DNA of 64,000 nucleotides from Lingula anatina (lineage: Eukaryota; Brachiopoda; Lingulata; Lingulida; Lingulidae). This document shows positions 11,369 through 22,202 of this stretch, one piece after another; the stretch's first letter is position 1; every line of letters begins with the position of its first letter. Both the position numbers and the translations under genes were made by a program. A model generated the notes under the pieces. That model was not told the origin of the DNA and ran no database searches. It saw only the letters and a list, made by a program, of their open reading frames with translations. The DNA lies in contig NW_019775572.1 in assembly GCF_001039355.2 (NCBI RefSeq), forward strand, positions 231,526-295,525. Direction: 5' to 3'.

Positions 11369-13648
11369 CTCAGCCATCTGTTCCTTCCTCTGCTGCTTGG
11401 TCTCCTCCGTGTAGGCGTTGTGGTCAGTCTCTATGGTAACAAGATTACTGGACTCTGGATGGATGACAAACTTCCTGGGCGTGTACTGGAGTGGAGTGGA
11501 CACCTGATTGAACACAGCACCTAGCTTTTCAAGGGCTAAAATCCTGTAAAGAATGATACTCACAATTAGCTACAACATTTACCATTGTACATGCCGCATG
11601 TAAAATTTCATTTTAGGAAATTTCACTCAAATTGATGAATTCAAACTCTGTTCAGTCTCTGAAATAGTTAAGGATTGACTAACTGTTAGGATAAGACAGA
11701 AATAAATATAAAGAAAGAAAGAGAGAAATTAGGAAACGAAAGAAAAGAGAAACAGCTGCCAGCTTAGTCAAGAAGGGGAAATATTGTATAAGCAGTTCTA
11801 AAACTGTTCTAATTTGCTGTCCTTACCTCAGTGTGTTAGTTGAGATGGCGACGATACCCTCAGGACACTGCTCACTAGAGAACCCCGAGGCGTACTCCAA
11901 AGACTCATAGGACAGTGGCGTCAGGTGGAAACGGTTCTGGTAGAAATAACTCAACCAAGATCTGCTTGACATAGCCAGAACCTGTAAGTACAGCAAATAA
12001 TTTAAAACCATTGACAAAATATGTATGCAAGCATAAATCCAGAAAACTTGAACTGTTTACGATCAGTCAATCAAGGTATAATCACAAGAAGTCATGTGAA
12101 ACACGGATATAGTAGCATCATCTCTAAAACAGTTCCATGACATCTGTTGGCCTTTACTGTTACTTTAGCCAATAACATTAAATTTCCTTTAGCTTTATTG
12201 TTTAGGTAATGAACAGCAGATACGAATGAACAACATACCTCTACTAAATTCAGTTTTATCCAAGTCTTCAAACAGAAATGAATCATGCTCCCAATTTCCA
12301 TAATTCAAAATGCATTGAATTTTTTTATAAATATATAAACGAGAGACTGTTAACTTACAGCTTCATTTCCCTGCATCGTGATCCTGAAGAGTTTGACGGC
12401 CCTGGAGCCCAGGTACCTGGTCCTGGTGTCCGTCAGGTCTCCCGTCACCGTGTCAAGCACTGTACGCAGCAGGACTCCATTCTAAAAGACAAACACAGCT
12501 GACCATAACCTGGGGTGACATTTGGTGACAGCATCCTTTTTTATTTTTTATGCAGTCAATATTATACAGGCAGTCGCTTTTTTAAAAAAAAAACTCTTTA
12601 TTTTATTATTATTATTATACATTTATTAATTTTTCATATTTATCACCATACTGTATAACATATTCCTGGGTGCTCTTTGTGAATGATTTTCAATAAATCA
12701 AAGAAGTGATAATTACTTTTCTTGCCACAAAAATGTTTGCTGTGCCCAAGTTAATTTTTTTCCATAAGAATTGAACTTCGATCATTTAAAATTCAAGTAA
12801 ACAGGTTCTTGAAACACAAACAACAGGTGTCACACAGTGAATACCCATACCAGCTCACCTGCAGTCCAATATTCAGGTACATGGTCCCCAGTGTGCCCCC
12901 TTCCCCTTCCTTGGCTTCAATACCTCCCATCTCCACAATACACAGGGACTCTGGGGCAGCGGGCAGAGCTTGCATACTGAGAGGGGACAGGCAGTCCTGA
13001 AATGAACAATTGACCGAGAAAAATAAAAGGAAAACAAGTTAATTTGTTAGATATCTAAATAGCTTCTTTTGAACACACAGTTTTGGATCAGTTAAATGAA
13101 ATTATAATCAAAGGATTCATGTGAAACACGGATAAAAATCACATCATTTCCAAAACTATTAAGGTAATGAAATGCTTTGAACTTTTAAGTCCACAACAGC
13201 ATTTTTTTATAGCAAAGGGGAGAATCATTTGAATTGTAATCAACTTTCAGGTGTTATAATGAAAAATAATAAATTTGACACTTTGCACAATGGTTAAAAA
13301 AGCAAGTGATGAATCTTATTTGGGAAGACATGTTTTACTAAAACTTTTCCTCACCAAAGAAAAAGATGAAGTCAATTTGAAGTCAATGTGGGAAAAGCAA
13401 ATAAAATTTCAACAAAGTACGCTTCATCGAGTATTTCACCACAAATTCAACCCCATGCCTTTTAAAATATTACATTTTGTTCCAAAACTTACAGAAGGGT
13501 CTAAGGAAATGATCCTGACAGTGTTGTCTGCTAGCCCAACGGCCAGGAACCTGGACCTCTGCTCTCCCATTGGCACTCTGCCAAGAGCCATGCAGATCAC
13601 GTCTGCCGACATCTCCTTACGCTCTGTGTACTCGTTGAGCTGACCAGT
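11369..13648 (-). CDS. SF3B3: SF3B3 five-exon block, second (right) copy
   Basis: Exons in transcript order: 13493-13648, 12859-12996, 12359-12481, 11827-11981 and 11369-11543, with lengths 156, 138, 123, 155 and 175 bp, identical to those of the left copy. The differences I could find in the exons are silent (for example the AAC/AAT codon of FNQV). Introns differ more, by substitutions and small indels. This copy joins directly to the upstream exon at 13829-13984 (phase 0, MDP|TGQ), so it is the copy in correct context; the left copy is the surplus one. Confidence 0.96.
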
Positions 13649-13828
13649 CTGATAAGATCAAAATGGTAAAATTATTTTTTGAAATTCAAGCATTTAAGTT
13701 TCAAATAAGCAATACAACATACTTTTGCCCCACAATGAAAATTCAGTATTTTTTATATTTTACATGAGACTTTCTTGAGAAATATGTTACAGAAGACAGG
13801 CTAAATCAATTATCATTAACAAACTTAC

Positions 13829-15047
13829 GGGGTCCATCTCAAAATAGACCAGCTCTCCTCCTGTTAAAGCAATAACGACTTGTCTTTGGTTCACAGCTGA
13901 CTTCACGATCGTTTTCTTGCCAGGTGTCTTCCACTCGTTCACACGCTTGTCTGACCGAATGTGACGAATACCATCAGGGTAGATCTAGCATACAGAAATG
14001 ACAGCCATGTATGAGAATATAGCTAACAAAAACAAATAATCATCCGCAAACTAAAACTTACTGAACAAGGCATTCTCATCAAAAGCACCACAAACTATTC
14101 TCAAAACACACGTTAAAAGAGCTACAAATTTTGTCTTTGGTAATGTTATAATAATGTAATTTTAAGTTTAACTCTCTCTTCTGAATAGACCATCTTCTAC
14201 TATCATAACACAATTGTGAAATCATTTAACATGATTTCAGAGACTCCAGGACTATCAGTCAATATCACACCCTTATCTCTTTTCAGTCCCCACCATACCT
14301 GTACTAGGGCCTCGTCACCAAGTTGAGAACAAGACAAAGTGGGTGTGGTTCCCAGGAAGCCAGAGTCCGTCACTTCTTCAACCGTCTCTCCAATAGACAA
14401 CACAAGGGTGGCGTTGACGAAGGACACAATGATATAGGCATCGTATTCCTCTGAAATGATAGTAAGATAACGGTCACATTAGTATCACTTGTGCTCAATA
14501 ACCATCTTATCTTTCAAATGAGAAAAAAAAAATGCAAAGAAAATAGTCACAGATTAGAAAGCCATTCCTAGCTACAATTTTTGCTGTTTGTTATCTACTA
14601 TTACTTTTTTGTATAAATATTACACAATGGCCAGTTTTAAAAAATAAATTTGACATCCTCTAAGCACTGAAGTTTTATAAATTCTGCTTGGCTAATGGAT
14701 GCTTCCCATTCAGCAATTGTAGAAATGGCCTTGACCCCAATGTCCTTGACCTTTACCTCAGGGTGCTAGTCAGAACCATCGCTATGGCAACTCAGCAGCA
14801 TCAACAGTCACCAGATCTGGAAAGAAAAGTAGGCTTGGCTTTGGTGAGTGACCAATTGACCAGCCTTGACCATTAGTAAGGATTCTATTGTGAAATTGAT
14901 TGATTGTTGTCTTGGTTTCTCTTTTTGCGTAAGTCGTCAAACAAACGCTCTGATGTAAATAATAAATAAGAACACTGAAAAAAAAGTATGACATACTTCT
15001 ATGCCATTTAGACAATTCTGATTCTATGTTGGTTTTTAGCCTAACAC

Positions 15048-15092
<45 letters not shown>

Positions 15093-16384
15093 GACTTACT
15101 TCTACCTCAACTTTTAATTAGTCACAAGAATATATAAGGGTCATATTTTTACTTTTTATTCCTCATCAAATCATAATACCCTAAAACAAAATACCACAAA
15201 AGTTTCTTTTTCTCCTGAAACAAATGAAACACTGCTGAGATTAATTGGTGAAACATTTTGCATCTGGAACAAAATCTTTTCAGGACTGCATTCTCTGACT
15301 GTCACCTGCCATTCAAGAAACCAGAAAGTTACTGCAAACTTTCATTGTTATATTACCACACTTATATTCCAAACTGTATATCCATATCCATGTATTGCTT
15401 CTCAATTTAGAGTTCTGCATCCTCTAAGCTTACAGCTATTTGAGTTTTCAGACCACACCAAAGACTGCTCTCAAAAAAGTTTTGTTTTCATTCAAGATGG
15501 TTGAACTAAAAGAAATGTTCAGAAGTTACTTTAGCAATGCACACCAATTTCTAAAGTCACTTCTTTTACTTTCCAGAAAATACCACAATAAGCATCAGGA
15601 TATGGTGCTGGTCAATTTCAACCTGCAGACCTCTTTCCACTTCTTTTTGATTTGAATTCAAACCAGATGACATAATTTAATTTTTTATCCTTCAAAGATC
15701 TTTCATCAAAACTGATAGTAAACATTTGGCTATCATTAAATGATGTCTCCCTTGATATAGTGTGTAGAACCCAGTGTGCATTGCCAGCTACTTCACCATA
15801 TAAAACCACGGATCTTACCTTCTACATTCCTCTTCACTGTCCACACAGCATTGGGGTTACCAGGAAGTTCTGATACGGCCATCTCTGATACCTAAAACAT
15901 GACAACACGATGAATTATCGAGCTGTATATTATTGAGGAGAAAACAAGAAAGAGTCTCCTTCTTTTACACAATATTGCCAATGGCAAAAATATCAAATTC
16001 ATCAGACATATATTGGGTTAATGAAAAGTGCCTTTCATGGTTGAGAGTAGGTCAAAAGTCAAATACAGGGTCACATTTTTATTCTCAGAGTCAATACATG
16101 ACATGAATTCTCATTTACATATGTAGCACTCCTAATTGAACTCTCTCATGTTAAAAAAGTGTTTACAAAAGTAGTAGGGTCCCCAAAACAATGTCAAACA
16201 CATGCAGAATTCTTATTTCACTGTTACAGGCAACAAAGTGCCTATATGATACCAGAAGGATCCATAAACCAGTGTGTTCCCCACCTACCTCCAGACCATG
16301 CCTGAGTACCCTGAGTGTAGACCTGGGTCCTCTGCCACACAGTGTGTACAGCTGGGGTGTGTCTTCATTGGCCAGGTCAGCTAT
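13829..16384 (-). CDS. SF3B3: SF3B3 single-copy central exons
   Basis: Four exons in transcript order: 16289-16384 ([20 protein letters not shown]..., 32 aa), 15819-15891 ([20 protein letters not shown]..., 73 bp), 14299-14450 ([20 protein letters not shown]..., 152 bp) and 13829-13984 ([20 protein letters not shown]..., ending FEMDP). Phases join exactly (0, then 1, then 0). The sequence is nearly colinear with human SF3B3, including the [20 protein letters not shown] segment. Acceptors TTCTCAG, TTTTAG, TTTCAG and GCTAG and donors GTAGGT, GTAAGA, GTATGG and GTAAGT are all visible. These exons are not duplicated and anchor the true gene order between the two duplicated blocks. Confidence 0.97.
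15050..15090. repeat. 41-nt poly(A) tract in an SF3B3 intron
   Basis: An uninterrupted A run on the plus strand, antisense to SF3B3, is preceded about 85 nt upstream by AATAAA (near 14961-14969). It could be the tail of a retroposed sequence inserted on the plus strand, or simply an unstable homopolymer. I see no recognisable parent gene or target-site duplication. Confidence 0.5.
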
Positions 16385-16809
16385 CTGAGAACATAGAACC
16401 ATACTGTTAGGTCATGATGGAAATCAGACCTGTGCCTCAGCCTGGTAGTAAGGAATCTGAGATATGTTCTTTATGAAGAGCTGACTCAAAAATTGTGCAG
16501 ACAGTCTGACTGTGAAAGAAATTACACAGCCAGTTTTATAGTTTTATACTAGGTAAGTACCAAATACCCAAATTAGCTGGATTGCTAAATCTTTTATCTT
16601 ACCCAAAAGTGTAGGACTAGACAATAACAATTTGTTGAACAGTATCATTAGCTAGTTGTATAGCTGGACAAAATATTGATTGGTGAATCTCACTTTTACT
16701 GAAGCTATTGAAAACAAAGCTTCATTTGTTTAATGACAATTTGGCTAAAACAAGACATTTTTTATCAGAAAGTGGTATCCTTTTTTCCCACCTGCACCCA
16801 TTCACTTAC

Positions 16810-19179
16810 CTGACAGTTCATAATAGGAGACAAGCTGTCCATTTCATCCACCAGGACCAAGTTCTTGAGAGGTCTGGGGGCAAAGAAGAATGTGTCTCCT
16901 TCCTCTAGCGGCATTGCACTGCTGAACTCTGGCTCCTCGTCGTCATCTCCCAGGTGAGCTATCTGGTACAGGTAACTGAAATTATAACACATACAATGTG
17001 CTCAAATTTGATTAATTGATAACATAATAATAATTAGTATAAATTTTAAGATAATATACATACTTAAAAATTTAAATAAATTAAATATGTCTATTATAGT
17101 GTAAAACCTTCAGGTATATCAAATTTTTATTCAAAATATTCAAAATCAAAGAAATAAGTACAAAAATGTCAGAGATTCCTATAACACAAACTGCATATAG
17201 ATGGCAGCAGTGTCTCAAACTACTCCGATTTCATTTCTCTAGCAAGTCTCTAGGAAGTTCAGGAATACAGTGAGATCTCCTGCTCTGCTGGTACTTGCAT
17301 GAGAATATCTATGAATAAGTTAACAAATATTTCTATTAATACGTCAAGAGATTTGAATTAAAATTAATATTATTGTAAACATAGTAAAATCAGTATTGCT
17401 TTCAGGCCACACTAAACAGCTGACTTCCTGTGTACAGTCCTGACAGAATAATGAAAGTAAACTACTGATAAAATTTTTCAAAACAATGAAATAATACTCA
17501 CTGGTTTCCAAACTCTGTGGCAACATAGAGGAATCCCGTCTTAAGAACACTCATTGCCGTGGCAACAGGAACTGTGTCAAAATATTTCAATTTGATTTCT
17601 GTCACCTGCAAATAATAAAAAATCCATTACCATACTACGAACTACTAAGAAGTTTTGTATTCCAAAGTGTATATTCTGATCAGGTGAAGTTTGTCAGTCA
17701 CTGAATATCAGGACGTTTACTTTGTTTGAAACATCATATCAGAACCTGTTCAATACAAGAGAATGGACTGCTATATTCTTATGCTTTGAGTTAAGACAAT
17801 TTTTATCGGCAAACCACTTCATTACCAATAAGAAACTTAAAGTTTGTAACTTTGGTAACTTAAACTGGAATAATTACATTTAAACCTGTACTTCTTACAA
17901 AAATTTCCTGTAGGACACCCTACGTAAGGGTTACGTGTTCCTTCTCTTAACACATCAAATATGCCATCACAGAACATGAATTTTAAACACAATCTGCTCT
18001 ATACAACTATGGCAAGATTCAAGGTGTGAATGACTCCTTTTAGATAAAATATAACACCACGATGAACGTTGTCATCAAGTTTCTATCAAACCACACAGCC
18101 ATATATATGCACTCACCATGTCCTCATCTGTCTCCAGTGTTATCTTGAAGATGTCCCCCTGCTCTGTCTGTGCCAGGAAGAAGAACATGGTCTTTGTCTT
18201 GTGTGTGGCACTGCATACAAATATCATCCCTCGCTCTGGGTCATCAAGGTCATTCTGGAACATAGTGGTGAGGATGAGCTGTTTTCTAGAAGTATGTTTT
18301 CCATGTCTGATATAGTAAGTTACTGATACAATGTAAAAGACATTTCATTAGGAAGATTTTACATTCACTAGCTTCATCTAGACAACACTCTAAATCATGC
18401 AATACAACAGAATACAAGTGTGAATTCATGATTTATCCCTCCCCTCCCAAAAACAGGAACATGCATGTGCTCTTTCTCTCTGACCTTGTAAATGCTTGAG
18501 TGAAAAAACATGCTCTCTTAACACATTATGAACATAGAAAACAGACTGGTCATCCGCTTACCCTCCTCCTGGGAATGGGGCACCTGATGTCCATCTGGTC
18601 ACCAAAGTTCTTGTATGTGATATAGTTTTCTGAGCAGATCAACACTCCACTGGGACCCTCAGTGCCTCCAGGGACTGGAAGAACCAGGACAATATCACAT
18701 TAGTGTTAATAAAGCTGTCATGTTGCATACACATTTGGCCAAAAGAGTTAGGAAACATCCTTATTTTGAATAATTATAATATAACCACATGAGCTAAGGT
18801 AAATATTTTAACCAAATATTGATAGATGAGGCACTCACCATTTGTTACTTTTTTTATACACACTGAAGATCCACTATATTACACAGTTTTTTAATTATTG
18901 AAAAATAATTAAGTTTCCAATTTTTTGGTCAAGTGTATCAATAAAAGGTCTTTCCAACTCCCATTTATTACTTGTGACTCAGCTCCCATCAATAGGCCAA
19001 TATTCACCAATACAAAAAACACCGCTACATTATGATAAGACCGAACAGAACCAAAACATTACTAAGAGTCACCTGTTACTAAGAAGTTAGCATGCTCCTC
19101 TAACTGCTCGGAGTATTTTCTGACCACATGGTTCAAACCCAGGTCCAACTCGTAGTATGTCAGCAGCTGTTGGGTTTTC
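16810..19179 (-). CDS. SF3B3: SF3B3 N-proximal five-exon block, left copy
   Basis: Transcript order: 19073-19179 (truncated at the [21 protein letters not shown]...), 18562-18674 ([20 protein letters not shown]..., ending PIPRRR), 18117-18254 ([20 protein letters not shown]..., 46 aa), 17502-17605 ([20 protein letters not shown]...) and 16810-16975 ([20 protein letters not shown]..., ending SPIMNCQ). Lengths from the second exon are 113, 138, 104 and 166 bp with consistent phases, joining downstream to 16289-16384. The first exon has no acceptor because the sequence breaks at the N at 19180. The preceding roughly 200-215 residues of SF3B3 are absent from the window. Confidence 0.96.
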
Positions 19180-19180
19180 N
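19180..19180. other. Assembly gap (single N) inside an SF3B3 exon
   Basis: The N falls inside an SF3B3 coding exon after TTGGGTTTTC. The other allele copy stops at exactly the same codon position (TTGGGTCTTC, N at 21905). To the right the sequence restarts at the intron homologous to 16443, so this is a contig join. Confidence 0.85.
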
Positions 19181-19539
19181 CGGTAGTGAGGAATCTGAGA
19201 TATGTTCTTTATGAAGAGCTGACTCAAAAATTGTGCAGACTGTGAAAGAAATTACACAGCCAGTTTTATAGTTTTATACTAGGTAAGTACCAAATACCCA
19301 AATTAGCTGGATTGCTAAATCTTTTATCTGACCCAAAAGTGTAGGACTAGACAATAACAATTTGTTGAACAGTATCGTTAGCTAGTTGTATAGCTGGACA
19401 AAATATTGATTGGCGAATCTCACTTTAACTGAAGCTATTGAAAACAAAGCTTCATTTGTTTAATGACAATTTGGCTAAAACAAGACATTTTTTATCAGAA
19501 AGTGGTATCCTTTTTTCCCACCTGCACCCATTCACTTAC

Positions 19540-21904
19540 CTGACAGTTCATTATAGGAGACAAGCTGTCCATTTCATCCACCAGGACCAAGTTCTTGAGA
19601 GGTCTGGGGGCAAAGAAGAATGTGTCTCCTTCCTCTAGTGGCATTGCACTGCTGAACTCTGGCTCCTCGTCATCATCTCCCAGGTGAGCTATCTGGTACA
19701 GGTAACTGAAATTATAACACATACAATGTGCTCAAATTTGATTAATTGATAACATAATAATAACTAGTATAAATTTTAAGATAATATACATACTTAAAAA
19801 TTTAAAAAAAAATTAAATATGTCTATGATAGTGTAAAACCTTCAGGTGTATCAAATTTTTAAAGCTTATTCAAAATCAAAGAAATAAGTACAAAAATGTC
19901 AGAGATTCCTATAACACAAACTGCATATAGATGGCAGCAGTGTCTCAAACTACTCTGGTTTCATTTCTCTAGCAAGTCTCTAGGAAGTTCAGGAATACAG
20001 TGAGATCTCCTGCTCTGCTGGTACTTGCATGAGAATATCTATGTATAAGTTAACAAATATTTCTATAAAGAGATTTGATAAAATTAATATTATTGTAAAC
20101 ATAGTAAAATCAGTATTGCTTTCAGGCCACACAAAACAGCCGACTTCCTGTGTACAGTCCTGACAGAATAATGAAAGTAAACTACTGATAAAATTTTTCA
20201 AAACAATGAAATAATACTCACTGGTTTCCAAACTCTGTGGCAACATAGAGGAATCCCGTCTTAAGAACACTCATTGCCGTGGCAACAGGAACTGTGTCGA
20301 AATATTTCAATTTGATTTCTGTCACCTGAAATTAATCAAAAATCCATTACCATACTACGAACTACTAAGAAGTTTTGTATTCCAAAGTGTATATTCTGAT
20401 CAGGTGAAGTTTGTCAGTCACTGAATATCAGGACGTTTACTTTGTTTGAAACATCATTTCAGAACCTGTTCAATAAAACAGAATGGACTGCTATTTTCTT
20501 ATGCTTTGAGTTAAGATAATTTATATCGGTAAACCACTTCATTGCCAATAAGACACTTAAAGTTTGTAACTTGGGTAACTTTAACTGGAATAATTACACC
20601 GAAACCTGTACTTCTCCTTACAAAAATTTCCTGTAGGACATCTTACATAAGGGTTATGTGTTCCTTCTCTTAACACATCAAATATGCAATCACAGAACAA
20701 GAAATTTAAACACAATCTGCTCTATACTACTATGGCAAGATTCAAGGTGTGAATTACTCTTTTTAGATAAAATACCACACCACGTTGAACGCTGTCATCA
20801 AGTTTCTGCCAAACCACACAGCCATAGATATATATATGCACCCACCATGTCCTCATCTGTCTCCAGTGTTATCTTGAAGATGTCCCCCTGCTCTGTCTGT
20901 GCCAGGAAGAAGAACATGGTTTTGGTCTTGTGTGTGGCACTGCATACAAATATCATCCCTCGCTCTGGGTCATCAAGGTCATTCTGGAACATAGTGGTGA
21001 GGATGAGCTGTTTTCTGAGAGTATGTTTTCCATGTCTGATATAGTAAGTTACTGATACAATGTAAAAGGCATTTCATTAGTATTTTACATTCACTAGCTT
21101 CATCTAGACAACACTCTAAATCATGCAATACAACAGAATACAAGTGTGAATTCATGATTTATCCCTCCCCTCCCAAAAACATGAACATGCATGTGCTCTT
21201 TCTCTCTGACCTTGTAAATGCTTGAGTGAAAAAACATGCTCTCTTAACACACTATGAACATAGGAAATAGACTGGTCATCTGCTTACCCTCCTCCTGGGA
21301 ATGGGGCACCTGATGTCCATCTGGTCACCAAAGTTCTTGTATGTGATATAGTTTTCTGAGCAGATCAACACTCCACTGGGACCCTCTGTGCCTCCAGGGA
21401 CTGGAAGAACCAGGACAATATCACATTAATGTCAATAAAGCTGTCATGTTGCACATACACTTGACCAAAAAAGCTGAGAAACACTGTTATTTTGAATAAC
21501 CATAAAATAACCACATGAGCTAAGGTAAATATTTTAACCAAATATTGATAGACGAGGCACTCACCATTTCTTACGTTTTTTTTACACAATGAAGATCCAC
21601 TATATTACACAGTTCTTTAATTATTGAAAAACAATTAAGTTTCCAATTTTTTTGGTCAAGTGTATCAATTAAAGGTCCTATTAACTCCCATTTATTACTT
21701 GTGGCTCAGCCTCTCATCAATAGGCTAATATTCACCAATAAAAATACTGCTACATTCTGATAAGACAGAACAGAACCAAAACATAACTAAGAGTCACCTG
21801 TTACTAAGAAGTTAGCATGCTCCTCTAACTGCTCGGAGTATTTTCTGACCACATGGTTCAATCCCAGGTCCAGCTCGTAGTATGTCAGCAGCTGTTGGGT
21901 CTTC
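19540..21904 (-). CDS. SF3B3: SF3B3 N-proximal five-exon block, right copy
   Basis: Transcript order: 21798-21904 (107 bp, truncated at the N), 21288-21400 (113), 20846-20983 (138), 20222-20325 (104) and 19540-19705 (166). Exon sizes and protein match the left copy. One conservative difference is seen (GLNHMVRKY versus GLNHVVRKY) and most other exon changes are silent, for example in MPLEEG and THKTKT. One donor differs (GTGGGT here, GTGAGT in the left copy). If read literally in tandem, the last exon here would have to splice into an exon without an acceptor, so a real tandem exon duplication is unlikely. Missing N-terminal exons should lie in the gap at 21905. Confidence 0.95.
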
Positions 21905-21905
21905 N
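21905..21905. other. Assembly gap (single N) between SF3B3 and COG4
   Basis: The gap replaces the first roughly 200-215 codons of SF3B3, the shared intergenic promoter and the first roughly 45 codons of COG4. Its true length is therefore at least several hundred bases of coding sequence plus introns. Confidence 0.85.
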
Positions 21906-21975
21906 CCATTTCGGTCCATTTCTGCCCATTTCGGTCCATTTTGGTCCATTTCTATCCATTTCGGTCCATTTCTAT
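21906..21975. repeat. 10-bp tandem repeat beside the gap
   Basis: Seven units of the form CCATTTCGGT, CCATTTCTGC or CCATTTCTAT directly abut the N at 21905. A low-complexity array here is a plausible cause of the assembly break. Confidence 0.85.
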
Positions 21976-22202
21976 GTTTTAAAGGACCCGTACATGGAAT
22001 GTTTCGGAGTTAGGAGGGCAGAGATTAGAGAGGGGGAATTTCCTTGTCATATGACTTTATTCAAGATTACTGTTAATTCTTTTGTCTAACAACATGAATC
22101 ATTCATTCAAAAGTGTGACGGAAGAGGTTGTTTTTTTTGGGGGGTACTTAGGCATAAAGATTTTCAAAATACAATTAATGAGACATAAACATTTTATTCT
22201 AG
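21976..22202. other. COG4 intron sequence after the gap
   Basis: No coding sequence is recognised between the 10-bp array and the first visible COG4 exon. A polypyrimidine-like stretch with TTATTCTAG precedes that exon. Confidence 0.6.

Larger units (their letters stand above)
8706..13791. repeat. Tandem haplotypic duplication, about 2.5 kb units
   Basis: Unit 1 is 8706-11190 and unit 2 about 11239-13791. They share exons, intron order and the donor-junction array; the last common bases are ATGTTACAG. Exon proteins are identical and introns are moderately diverged, as for alleles of a highly heterozygous marine invertebrate. Unit 1 has an N at each end. Confidence 0.85.
16443..21904. repeat. 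Tandem haplotypic duplication, about 2.7 kb units
   Basis: Unit 1 (16443-19179) and unit 2 (19182-21904) start at GGTAGT(A/G)AGGAATCTGAG and both stop at the same base of the same exon before an N. Introns show scattered indels (for example 17340 versus 20067) and exons show almost only silent changes. This is the signature of two alleles concatenated at a shared contig break. Confidence 0.88.

Noticed and set aside
13275-13643. 122-aa plus-strand open frame
   Set aside because: Its right half is antisense to SF3B3 exon 13493-13648; the frame is a shadow of that exon.
8836-13648. A genuine 249-aa in-frame repeat in SF3B3
   Set aside because: N placeholders bound the extra copy, the adjacent exons are missing, and silent exon changes with diverged introns fit two alleles better.
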